From assembly GCF_002846415.1 (NCBI RefSeq), contig NZ_PJMX01000001.1, positions 7,440,001-7,504,000 of the forward strand: a stretch of 64,000 nucleotides of DNA, written 5' to 3'. Source of the stretch: Streptomyces sp. TLI_146 (GTDB taxonomy: Bacteria > Actinomycetota > Actinomycetes > Streptomycetales > Streptomycetaceae). This document shows, one piece after another, positions 56,658-64,000 of the stretch (position 1 is the first letter of the stretch; every line of letters begins with the position of its first letter). The notes beneath the pieces were generated by a model. It saw nothing but the letters and a program-made list of their open reading frames with translations, made no database searches and was not told where the DNA came from. The translations under genes and the position numbers were made by a program.

Positions 56658-57698
56658 ATGATCATCCGAGCCCTCACGGCGCTGCTCGCCGCCCTTCTCG
56701 CCGTCGCCGCACCCCCGCCCGCCTCCGCCGCGGAGCCCGCGCCGCCGCGCACCGTCTCCGCCTGGCTGCCGTACTGGGACCAGGAGGGCGCGTACCAGGA
56801 CGCCCTGCGCCACGCCGCCCAGCTCCACACCGTCAGCCCGTTCTGGTACCAGGCGATCAGCGCCGAGCGCGTCGACGGCCACCCGGGCGCGGGCGACCGG
56901 CGCATCGTCGACGGGCTGCACGCGGCCGGGATCGCCGTGGTCCCCACCGTCATGGAGACCATGAAGCCCGGCGTCCTCGCCACGATCCTCGCCGACCCGG
57001 CCCGCCGCGCCGCCCACATCACGGCCCTGCTCGCGGTCGTGGGCAGCCGCTCCTACGACGGCCTGGACATCGACTACGAGTCGATCGCCCCGACCGGCGA
57101 CGCCGCCTACCCCGCGGTACGGGCGAACTACGCCACGTTCGTCACCGAGCTGTGCGAGCGCCTGCACGCCCTGGCCAAGAGCTGCGTCAGCACCGTCTCG
57201 CCGCAGACCGCGACCACCGGGCGCGTCTGGGACTACGCGACGCTCGGCCGGGCCGCCGACCGGGTGCGGATCATGGCGTACGACCGGCACTGGTCGGGCG
57301 GCGCCCCCGGCCCGCTCGCCGGGGTCGACTGGTACGAGGAGATCCTGCGCCGGGCCACCGCGCTGATCCCGCCCGACCGCATCGAGATGGCCCTGCCCGC
57401 GTACGGCTGGGACTGGCCGGCGGACGGCGGCGCCCGCGCCCGGCACGTCACCATGCGCGAGGCGGAGGCCCTGCGCGTGGCCGAGGGCAGGCCGTACCGC
57501 CTCGACCCCGTCTCGCAGACCCCGCACTTCAGCTACCAGGACGGGGACACGGCCCGCGAGGTCTGGTACCAGGACGCCCGGGGCATCGAGGCCGACCTGC
57601 CGGTGCTGGCCCGCCACGGCATCCGCAACACCTCCCTGTGGGCCCTGAACTTCGAGGACCCGGCGGTGTGGCCGGTGCTGGCCAAGGTCAGCCCGTGA
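56658..57698 (+). CDS. Secreted GH18-family glycosidase
   Basis: 346 residues. Signal peptide to AASA near residue 24. The barrel contains YDGLDIDYESIAP, the DxxDxDxE catalytic motif, with Glu as acid. VRIMAYDRHWSGGAPGPLAG and MALPAYGWDW are typical of the YdhD/spore-cortex-like or chitinase-like branch. It probably cleaves GlcNAc-containing polymers outside the cell. The 3' end overlaps the convergent GH2 gene by 11 bases, and the two likely act on related substrates. Confidence 0.9.
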   Translation: MIIRALTALLAALLAVAAPPPASAAEPAPPRTVSAWLPYWDQEGAYQDALRHAAQLHTVSPFWYQAISAERVDGHPGAGDRRIVDGLHAAGIAVVPTVMETMKPGVLATILADPARRAAHITALLAVVGSRSYDGLDIDYESIAPTGDAAYPAVRANYATFVTELCERLHALAKSCVSTVSPQTATTGRVWDYATLGRAADRVRIMAYDRHWSGGAPGPLAGVDWYEEILRRATALIPPDRIEMALPAYGWDWPADGGARARHVTMREAEALRVAEGRPYRLDPVSQTPHFSYQDGDTAREVWYQDARGIEADLPVLARHGIRNTSLWALNFEDPAVWPVLAKVSP

Positions 57699-60372
57699 CG
57701 ATGGCGGTCGGGGTGTTCCACCCCGAGATCCGCAGCCGGGGCGCGGAGCCGTGCAGGTCGGCGGTGCGGTAGGTGGCGGTCAGTGTCGCCGACTCGCCGG
57801 GCCACAGGCTGACCTGGTTGTCGGACCAGTGGACGGGCAGCACCGGGGTGTCCTCGGCGTCCACGAGGTGGGCGTCGGTGAGCAGGGCCGGGGTCCTGCC
57901 CGGGCCGGTGTTGGTGAGCGTGACGGAGGTGGTCGAGATGCCGTCGCCGCTGGTGGTCGTCGCGGTGGCGCCCACCCGCGCCTTCGCCATCGCGCTCAGG
58001 CCCTTCAGATCGGCGTAGGCGGTGGTGGGGGTGTGGTACCAGTCGGTGTGCGCGTAGTCGAGGACGTCCGCCTTGGTGGAGAGCCAGTAGACGTTGCGGC
58101 TGACCTCCTTGCCGGTGGCGTCGGTGAGCAGTAGCCGGGCCAGGTACGTCGTGGACAGGCCGCTCACGTTCGCCGGAACGGTCAGCGCGGTCGTCCTCGC
58201 CCCGTCGCCGCCCACGGCCACACCCGTCGCCGTCCTGTCGTACTTCTGCGTCCCGTCGGTGCTGAACAGCGTCACCCGGGCGGTGAGACCGGACACGGGG
58301 GTGTGCGCGCCGTTCACCACGGCGACCGTGCGGTTGTCGTAGGAGTACTGGATGTGCAGCGGCTCGTTCGCCTTCTTCGCGCCGAAGTACGCGCCGCCCT
58401 GGTCGAGGTATCGGTCCGTCAACTGCCAGTGCAGGGAGGTCCAGCCGCTGTTGAACATCCAGTGGACGACGCCGGTCGCGGGCTTCGATGCGTCCTTGGC
58501 GTTGCGGGCGTACGCCTCGTACTGGGCGCGCACGTTCTCGTACTGGGCGAGCTGCGCCTTGCGCACATAGTCGTCCAGGCCCGTCGGGGCGCCGTAGCGG
58601 CCGGTCAGGGCCGCGTCGTAGAGGGCCAGGGTGGCGAAGGCCGAGGAGGGGGAGCGGTGGTACTGCTTGGCCGACGGGCTCTTCCAGAGCGTGTCCAACT
58701 CGGCCGGTGACATCATGCGGCGCAGGGTGTCCAGGGTCGGGACGTCGGGGCCCGCGCTGGTCTCGGAGTTGAAGCCGGTGGCCCCGCCCTCCTGCTTGTT
58801 GTACCAGTAGGCGGGCGGCACCCAGTCGTACGGGCCGGTCATCTTCATGCCCGAACTGCCGGTGATCGGCGCGGAGTTGTCGGAGGCGGCGGCCACGACC
58901 GGGGTCGGCCAGTCGGCCGCCCGCAGCGCGTCCACGTACCCCTTCTCGATCGTCTTGTCCGGGGCGAAGTCGCTGCCGATCAGGAACGAGATCACACTGG
59001 GGTGGTCGCGCAGCCGGGCCGCCTCGGCGGCCATCGACGCCTTCGCGACCGGGTAGTCCGCCGCGGTCCACTTCTCGCCCGGCTCGCTCCCGTTGACCTG
59101 GCCCTCCCACTTGTCGCAGCACTCCCAGCCGGGCAGCGTGAGGATGCCGTACCGGTCCGCGAGGTCGAAGAACTCGTCCGGCTCGATGTGCCCTTCGAGC
59201 CGGACGGTGTTGAGGCCCAGATCGAGCGCGTACTTGAGCCGGTCCTCCACATAGGTGCGGTCCCAGCGCAGATACTCGTCCGGTGACCAGCCGCCGCCCT
59301 TGATCAGCAGCGGGCGGCCGTTGACGGAGTACTGGCGGGCGCCGTCCGCGTTGAGCGGTGCCTTCACGTCGCGGATGCCGAACGACTCGTGCGCGGTGTC
59401 GGAGGGGGCGCCGGAGACCGACGCGGTCAGGTCGAGTCCGTACAGCGCCTGCTCGCCCATTCCGGCGGGCCACCACACGCGCGGTGAGGTGAGATGGAGT
59501 TGGGGGAAGGCGGCCGGGGTGAAGGTGACCGTCTTCGTCTCGTGCGCGGCGAGCGTGACGTCCTGGCTGAAGGAGGCCGCGCCGATCGTGCCGGAGACGG
59601 TCGCGGTGACCGTCCCCGCCGAGTCGTTGCGCGCCTGGGCCTTCACCGTCAGGTCGGCGCTCGCGAGCGACGGCACGGCGAGGGCGGTGACGACGTGCGC
59701 GTCCCGCAGCGCGACCGGACCGCCGCGCCGCACCAGCACGTCCCTGACGATGCCCATGTTCTCGTCGGGCGGGGGTTGCAGCCAGTCGATCCACCCCATG
59801 GTGAGGTTCTTCCTGGGATCGTTGGGCTGGATACGGAAGGCCACGGTGTTGGTGCCGGACCTCACCGCCGAGGTGATGTCCAGCTCATGGCGGGTGTACG
59901 CGCCGGCGACCGCGCCCTTCTCCGCGACCTGCTGCCCGTTGACGAACACGTCGGCGGCCGAGATCACCCCGCTGAAGTCGAGATACGTACGGGAGGAGGT
60001 GTCCGCGACGGTGAAGTCCGAGCGGTACCACCAGGGGACGGCGAAGTCCGCTGTGGGGATGTTCTTCTGGTTGGTGGAGTAGAAGGGGTCGGCGTACCTG
60101 CCCGCCGCGAGCAGGGCCGCGAGGACAGTGGAGCGGGGCCCTGCCGGGTACCAGCCCGCCGCCGGGTAGCCGGGGCTGGAGACGGCCGCGGCGGAGTCGG
60201 TGACCTTGGCGGAGGACTGGATGGTGTACCCGGAGAGCGCCATCGTGGTGGGGACAACTGCCGTGTGGGCGGCGGGAGTTGCCTGCTGGACGCCCGAGGC
60301 GAGGGCGAGGGTCAGGGTGAGGGCGGCGGCCGCGGCGGTCCTTCGGCGGACGAAAGCTCGACGGTGGAACAC
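57688..60372 (-). CDS. csxA: Secreted GH2 exo-beta-D-glucosaminidase
   Basis: 894 residues with a signal peptide (RRRTAAAAALTLTLALASGV). GH2 domains: sugar-binding jelly roll, Ig-like, then the TIM barrel. SVISFLIGSDFAPDKTIEKG holds the acid/base Asp and TGFNSETSAGPDVPTLDTL the nucleophile Glu, matching the CsxA exo-chitosanase pattern rather than plain beta-mannosidase. Two more beta domains end the protein. It should release glucosamine from chitosan oligomers. An operator-like dyad lies 33 bases upstream of the start. Confidence 0.9.
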   Translation of the reverse strand: MFHRRAFVRRRTAAAAALTLTLALASGVQQATPAAHTAVVPTTMALSGYTIQSSAKVTDSAAAVSSPGYPAAGWYPAGPRSTVLAALLAAGRYADPFYSTNQKNIPTADFAVPWWYRSDFTVADTSSRTYLDFSGVISAADVFVNGQQVAEKGAVAGAYTRHELDITSAVRSGTNTVAFRIQPNDPRKNLTMGWIDWLQPPPDENMGIVRDVLVRRGGPVALRDAHVVTALAVPSLASADLTVKAQARNDSAGTVTATVSGTIGAASFSQDVTLAAHETKTVTFTPAAFPQLHLTSPRVWWPAGMGEQALYGLDLTASVSGAPSDTAHESFGIRDVKAPLNADGARQYSVNGRPLLIKGGGWSPDEYLRWDRTYVEDRLKYALDLGLNTVRLEGHIEPDEFFDLADRYGILTLPGWECCDKWEGQVNGSEPGEKWTAADYPVAKASMAAEAARLRDHPSVISFLIGSDFAPDKTIEKGYVDALRAADWPTPVVAAASDNSAPITGSSGMKMTGPYDWVPPAYWYNKQEGGATGFNSETSAGPDVPTLDTLRRMMSPAELDTLWKSPSAKQYHRSPSSAFATLALYDAALTGRYGAPTGLDDYVRKAQLAQYENVRAQYEAYARNAKDASKPATGVVHWMFNSGWTSLHWQLTDRYLDQGGAYFGAKKANEPLHIQYSYDNRTVAVVNGAHTPVSGLTARVTLFSTDGTQKYDRTATGVAVGGDGARTTALTVPANVSGLSTTYLARLLLTDATGKEVSRNVYWLSTKADVLDYAHTDWYHTPTTAYADLKGLSAMAKARVGATATTTSGDGISTTSVTLTNTGPGRTPALLTDAHLVDAEDTPVLPVHWSDNQVSLWPGESATLTATYRTADLHGSAPRLRISGWNTPTAIVTG

Positions 60373-60404
60373 GGTGGTCTCCCGGCATCCAGGTCAGGCA
60401 TCAA

Positions 60405-60425
60405 AGTTAGGAACCCTTACTAACT
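60405..60425. promoter_or_regulatory. ROK-type operator before the GH2 gene
   Basis: AGTTAGGAA-CCC-TTACTAACT, a 21-base dyad with 8 of 9 arm positions matching. It resembles ROK/NagC-like sites of Streptomyces and shares AGTTARGWACCYTTACT with the site between the ROK gene and the permease gene. Confidence 0.65.
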
Positions 60426-60459
60426 CGCATCCTGAAGGTAGAGACCTGAGGAAGCCATG

Positions 60460-61647
60460 TCAACGACCGGAGTTGCCCGAGCGGGTGCGCCGCTCGAACG
60501 TCACGTCGCGTGCCGTCCCCAGCGCCGTCGCCACCGCCCCCAGCAGCACCGCGTCCTCGCCGAGCGAGCTCGGTGCCACCTTCGGGCGCAGCGGCGTCAG
60601 GGTGCGCAGGGTCTCCCGTACGGTCCGCAGCAGCAGATCCGCGCTGTGGCCCACGCCCCCGCCGAGCACCACCAGATCCGGGTCGAGCACCGCGGCGACG
60701 GCCGCCACCGTGTGGGCCAGGCGCTCGCCCTCCAGCTCGACCGCCTTGACCGCGGCGGGATTTCCGGCCCGCGCGGCCTCGAAGACGTCCTTCGCCGTGA
60801 GCGGCCCGGCCATGCCGTGCGAGCGCGCCGCGGCCACCACCGCGTCGCCGGAGACCGCGTCCTCAAGGGTGTCGGGCTTCTGCCGCCCGGGCCAGGGCAG
60901 GAAGCCGATCTCACCGGCCCCGCCGTGCGCGCCGGTGAAGAGCTGGCCCTCGCTGACGACGCCCATGCCGAGGCCGGTGCCGATCATCACGTACACGAAG
61001 AGGCGGCTGCCCGAGCCGACGCCGAACGTGTATTCGCCGAGCGCCGCCAGATTGGCGTCGTTGTGGACCGCCAGCGGCATCCCGAGCCCGTCGCGCATCC
61101 GGTCGAACAGGCCAGGGCGGCCCCAGCCGGGCAGGTGCTGGGCATAGCGGACCCGCCGCTTCTCCGCGTCGTACACACCGGGCGTGCCGACGACCGCCTG
61201 GGCGATCTTCTCCGGGTCCACGCCCGATCCGGCGACGAGCTGATGGGCGGTGGTGACCACCAGATCGGCCATCGTGGAGGAGGTACGGGCCTGGTTGCGG
61301 ACCTCCGAACGGGCCACCACCGTGCCGTCCAGATCCGCGAGCGCGACCCGCAGCCAGGCCCGCCCGATGTCGATGCCCAGCGCGTATCCGGCGGTCGGGT
61401 CCGGGGCGTAGAGCACCGCGGACCGGCCGCGCTCGGGGATATGCGTGCCCGCCTCGCGGACCAGGCCGGTGGCGGCGAGCGCGGCCAGCGCGCTGGAGAC
61501 CGTGGGCTTGGACAGGCCGCTCTCGCGGGCGAGCTGGGCCCGCGAGGAGGGGCCGCCCGCGCGCAGCCGGTCGAGCAGCAGCCGCTCGTTGCTGTTGCGC
61601 TGACGCTGTGGGTTCCAGGGCTGCTCACCCTCGTCGCTGCTGGTCAT
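60460..61647 (-). CDS. ROK-family transcriptional regulator
   Basis: 395 residues if started at ATG 61647 (ATG 61665 is in frame and adds 6). N-terminal winged helix: AQLARESGLSKPTVSSALAA and LAATGLVREAG. Then a sugar-kinase-like ROK fold: GYALGIDIGRAWLRVALADL, VGTPGVYD, MIGTGLGMGVVSEGQLFTGA and GAGEIGFLPW. No zinc CxCGxxGC motif is present; that stretch reads LPWPGRQKPDTLED, so kinase activity is improbable and it is a regulator. Flanked by operator-like sites facing the GH2 and permease genes. Confidence 0.92.
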   Translation of the reverse strand: MTSSDEGEQPWNPQRQRNSNERLLLDRLRAGGPSSRAQLARESGLSKPTVSSALAALAATGLVREAGTHIPERGRSAVLYAPDPTAGYALGIDIGRAWLRVALADLDGTVVARSEVRNQARTSSTMADLVVTTAHQLVAGSGVDPEKIAQAVVGTPGVYDAEKRRVRYAQHLPGWGRPGLFDRMRDGLGMPLAVHNDANLAALGEYTFGVGSGSRLFVYVMIGTGLGMGVVSEGQLFTGAHGGAGEIGFLPWPGRQKPDTLEDAVSGDAVVAAARSHGMAGPLTAKDVFEAARAGNPAAVKAVELEGERLAHTVAAVAAVLDPDLVVLGGGVGHSADLLLRTVRETLRTLTPLRPKVAPSSLGEDAVLLGAVATALGTARDVTFERRTRSGNSGR

Positions 61648-61692
61648 CGCATCATTCTCACGCATCGCTCCGGACGGTTTCCCGGCGACCTC

Positions 61693-61721
61693 TTGACGCC
61701 AAAAGTAAAGGTACTTAACTT
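61693..61721 (+). promoter_or_regulatory. Promoter and ROK-type operator of the APC permease gene
   Basis: TTGACG (61693-61698) and TAACTT (61716-61721) are 17 bases apart. The dyad AGTAAAG-GTA-CTTAACT (61704-61720) covers the spacer and -10. Its reverse complement shares AGTTARGWACCYTTACT with the site before the GH2 gene. A repressor bound here would block the promoter and could also act on the divergent ROK gene. Confidence 0.65.
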
Positions 61722-61817
61722 GAGCACGCCCGGCGCCGGGGCGCATCCCCGCACTGGCGAAGAACCGCCGCTCGCACCGCCGTTGCCCACGTCCCCCGAG
61801 CCCCAGGGAGGTCCCTC

Positions 61818-63257
61818 GTGTCCGGAACCCCGCCGCCGACCGGCGGCTTCGTCCGCCGTATCGGACTCTTCCAGGCCACCGCCATCAACATGAGCCAGAT
61901 GTGCGGCATCGGCCCGTTCGTCACCATCCCGCTGATGGTCGCCGCCTTCGGTGGACCGCAGGCCGTCCTGGGCTTCGTCGCCGGGGCGGTGCTCGCCCTC
62001 GCCGACGGGCTGATCTGGGCCGAACTCGGCGCGTCCCTGCCCGGTTCCGGCGGCAGTTACGTCTATCTGCGCCAGGCCTTCCAGTACCGCACCGGGCGCC
62101 TGATGCCGTTCCTGTTCGTGTGGACGGCGATGCTGTTCATCCCGCTGATCATGTCCACGGGCGTGGTCGGCTTCGTCCAGTACCTCGGCTATCTCGCCCC
62201 GGACATGGGCAGCACCACCGGCGACCTGGTCGGGCTCGGGGTGATCGCGCTGGTCGTCCTGCTGCTGTGGCGCGGCATCGAGCACATCGCGCGGATCACC
62301 ACCGTCATGTGGGCCGTGATGATCGCCTCGGTGGCCCTGGTCATCATCGCCTCGGCCACCCACTTCAGCGCCGACCGCGCCTTCACCTACCCCTCGGGCG
62401 CCTTCGAGCTCACCAGCAACCACTTCTGGCTCGGCTTCGCCGCGGGTCTCACCATCGGTATCTACGACTACCTCGGCTACAACACCACCGCGTACATGGG
62501 AGCCGAGATCAAGAACCCCGGGCGCACCCTGCCGCGCTCCATCGTCTTCTCGATCCTCGGCATCATGGTGATCTATCTGCTCCTCCAGATAGGCACCCTC
62601 GGTGTCATCAACTGGCAGCGGATGACCGACCCCGGCGACATCGCCTCCACGTCCGTGGCGTCCGCCGTCCTGGAGAAGACCTGGGGCAAGGGCGCCGCCG
62701 ACGTCGTCACGGTCCTCATCCTCGTCACGGCCTTCGCCTCCGTCTTCACCGGACTGCTCGGCGGCTCCCGGGTGCCCTACGACGCGGCCCGCGACCGCGT
62801 CTTCTTCCGCCCGTACGCCAGGCTCCACCCCCGGCACCGCTTCCCGACGCTGGGCCTGGCCACGATGGGCGTCATCACGGCGATCGGCTTCCTCATCGGC
62901 CGCCACACCGACCTGGCCACGCTGATCCAGCTGCTCACCACGGTGATGGTGCTGGTCCAGGCGCTGGCCCAGATCGCCGCGGCGACGGTCCTGCGCAGCC
63001 GCCAGCCGAGCCTGCGCCGCCCCTACCGGATATGGCTCTACCCCCTGCCCAGCGTCGTCGCCCTGGTGGGCTGGCTGGTGATCTACGGCTACGCCGACAA
63101 GAACTCCCCCGGCCGCCACCCGATCGAATGGTCCCTGGCCTGGGTCGCGTTGGGCTGCGTGGCGTTCGTGGCGTGGGCGCGGTTCGAGAAGGTGTGGCCG
63201 TTCGGGGCGCGGGAGGTTCGGGAGGAGTATGTGGAGGAGGGGGTGGGGGCGGTCTGA
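61818..63257 (+). CDS. APC-family amino acid permease
   Basis: 479 residues from GTG 61818 (AGGGAGG upstream). About 12 membrane helices. The first helix has the broken-helix motif NMSQMCGIGPFVTIPLM of APC transporters. GSGGSYVYLRQAFQY and GYNTTAYMGAEIKNPGRTLP are further family marks. The substrate should be an amino acid or amine; regulation with a glucosaminidase gene hints at an amino-sugar-linked role. Not a sugar ABC system. Confidence 0.9.
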   Translation: MSGTPPPTGGFVRRIGLFQATAINMSQMCGIGPFVTIPLMVAAFGGPQAVLGFVAGAVLALADGLIWAELGASLPGSGGSYVYLRQAFQYRTGRLMPFLFVWTAMLFIPLIMSTGVVGFVQYLGYLAPDMGSTTGDLVGLGVIALVVLLLWRGIEHIARITTVMWAVMIASVALVIIASATHFSADRAFTYPSGAFELTSNHFWLGFAAGLTIGIYDYLGYNTTAYMGAEIKNPGRTLPRSIVFSILGIMVIYLLLQIGTLGVINWQRMTDPGDIASTSVASAVLEKTWGKGAADVVTVLILVTAFASVFTGLLGGSRVPYDAARDRVFFRPYARLHPRHRFPTLGLATMGVITAIGFLIGRHTDLATLIQLLTTVMVLVQALAQIAAATVLRSRQPSLRRPYRIWLYPLPSVVALVGWLVIYGYADKNSPGRHPIEWSLAWVALGCVAFVAWARFEKVWPFGAREVREEYVEEGVGAV

Positions 63258-63364
63258 GTGTCGTACGGGGTGAGTTCTGATGGCCCCCCGGCCGGGCCCG
63301 GCCCGGTTCCGGGTTCCGGCGGGGCCAACTCCGCACTGTCCGTGCCGCACTCGACAGCGTGTCC

Positions 63365-63370
63365 TACGCT
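63365..63370 (+). promoter_or_regulatory. -10 box of the HAD gene (leaderless)
   Basis: TACGCT six bases before the ATG at 63377; no ribosome site. Confidence 0.45.
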
Positions 63371-63376
63371 TCCACC

Positions 63377-64000
63377 ATGATCCGCACAGTGGCCTTCGAC
63401 GTCGGTGAAACCCTCGTGCGCGACGACCGCTACTGGGCTTCCTGGGCCGACTGGCTCGACGCCCCCCGGCACACGGTGGCCGCCCTGGTCGGCGCTGTGG
63501 TCGCCCAGGGGCGGGACAACGCGGACGCACTGCGGCTCATCCGGCCGGACATCGACGTCGCCGCCGAGTACGCGGCTCGCGAGGCCGCCGGGCAAGGCGA
63601 GTTCCTGGACGAATCCGATCTGTACCCGGACGTACGCCCGGTCCTGACGGCCCTGCGCGACCGGGGCGTACGGGTCGTGATCGCCGGAAACCAGACGGCT
63701 CGCGCCGCCGAACTCCTGCGGGCCCTGGACCTGCCCGCCGACGTGATCGCCACGTCCGGCGAGTGGGGCGTGGCGAAGCCCTCGGCCGCCTTCTTCGCCC
63801 GAGTCGTCGAGGCCGCACGGACCGCGCCGGGCGAGACGCTGTACGTCGGCGACCACCCGGCGAACGACGTCGGTCCCGCCCTCGCCGCAGGCCTGCGGAC
63901 GGCACACCTGCGGCGGGGCCCGTGGGGCCACCTGTGGGCGGACACGGCGGAGGCGGCTGCGGCGGACTGGCGGATCGACTCCCTGGACGAGCTGGTGCGG
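63377..64000 (+). CDS. HAD-superfamily hydrolase, 3' end missing
   Basis: 208 codons to the right edge. Motif I TVAFDVGETLVRDDRYWASW with nucleophile Asp, motif II VVIAGNQTARA, motif III GVAKPSAAFFARVV and motif IV LYVGDHPANDVGPALAAGLR. HAD subfamily IA with a small helical cap (residues 20-80). Motif II has Asn instead of the usual Ser/Thr, though IAGNQ is seen in some Streptomyces members. Substrate unknown. Confidence 0.88.
   Translation, partial: MIRTVAFDVGETLVRDDRYWASWADWLDAPRHTVAALVGAVVAQGRDNADALRLIRPDIDVAAEYAAREAAGQGEFLDESDLYPDVRPVLTALRDRGVRVVIAGNQTARAAELLRALDLPADVIATSGEWGVAKPSAAFFARVVEAARTAPGETLYVGDHPANDVGPALAAGLRTAHLRRGPWGHLWADTAEAAAADWRIDSLDELVR

Overview
The window is high-GC actinomycete chromosome, almost certainly Streptomyces. 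The base composition, frequent GTG and TTG starts, dense translational coupling and the gene set all point there: a SpoIIE-type phosphatase with PAS, GAF and ATPase domains, a DUF574 methyltransferase, an RmdA-like c-di-GMP enzyme, an SCO0930-type lipoprotein, a cytochrome b558-type succinate dehydrogenase, LysX and ergothioneine genes. It looks like ordinary chromosome. I see no insertion sequence, prophage, CRISPR array or large secondary-metabolite cluster. About 60 protein genes and one tRNA are supported. Both edges cut genes: lutA on the left, a HAD phosphatase on the right.

Layout. 1-2554: lutABC, oxidation of L-lactate. 2621-4559: a DUF309 protein, tRNA-Pro(GGG) with its own terminator, and an AraC regulator. 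4829-9477: envelope genes (Tat lipoprotein, PAP2 phosphatase, DedA) and a BlaI-type repressor with tandem operators, followed by the collapsed remnant of its M56 partner. 9637-10739: panD coupled to an Asp/Glu-racemase-fold protein. 10786-18311: gnd, an Rpf-LysM-M23 cell-wall hydrolase, a DMT transporter, an FhuF-like reductase, an odd zinc-ribbon SDR, a PhnZ-like HD protein and a 56-residue orphan peptide. 18431-25705: a signalling block with the SpoIIE-type phosphatase, a DNA glycosylase, two zinc-finger anti-sigma-like proteins, a LytTR regulator and an ECF sigma factor that overlaps one anti-sigma gene tail to tail. 25917-36978: a run of envelope and secreted proteins (CapA, LysX, polysaccharide deacetylase, class F sortase, two sister secreted proteins, DUF4239, SCO0930-like). 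37197-44569: DUF574 methyltransferase coupled to an RmdA-like GGDEF-EAL protein, then a LysR regulator divergent from sdhCAB. 44633-51291: a secreted protein, UvrA-like ABC protein, LLM flavoenzyme, small HAD phosphatase, dodecin and an orphan sugar-binding lipoprotein. 51269-56565: egtABCD (ergothioneine) and a bacterial PARG-like protein. 56658-63257: a chitin/chitosan-type module of GH18, GH2 exo-glucosaminidase, ROK regulator and APC permease, with a shared operator-like motif in two promoters.

No large undescribed system is visible. The most unusual items are: the antisense-overlapping ECF sigma/anti-sigma pair beside a second zinc-finger anti-sigma-like gene; the BlaI-type repressor with a heptapeptide-repeat tail and a degenerate protease partner; the single-cysteine racemase-fold protein coupled to panD; the zinc-ribbon SDR without its catalytic tyrosine; the 56-residue peptide gene closed by a strong terminator; and a shared ROK-type operator. 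Five convergent gene pairs overlap at their 3' ends, and six genes have a TAnnnT box 6 to 8 bases before the ATG, suggesting leaderless transcripts.
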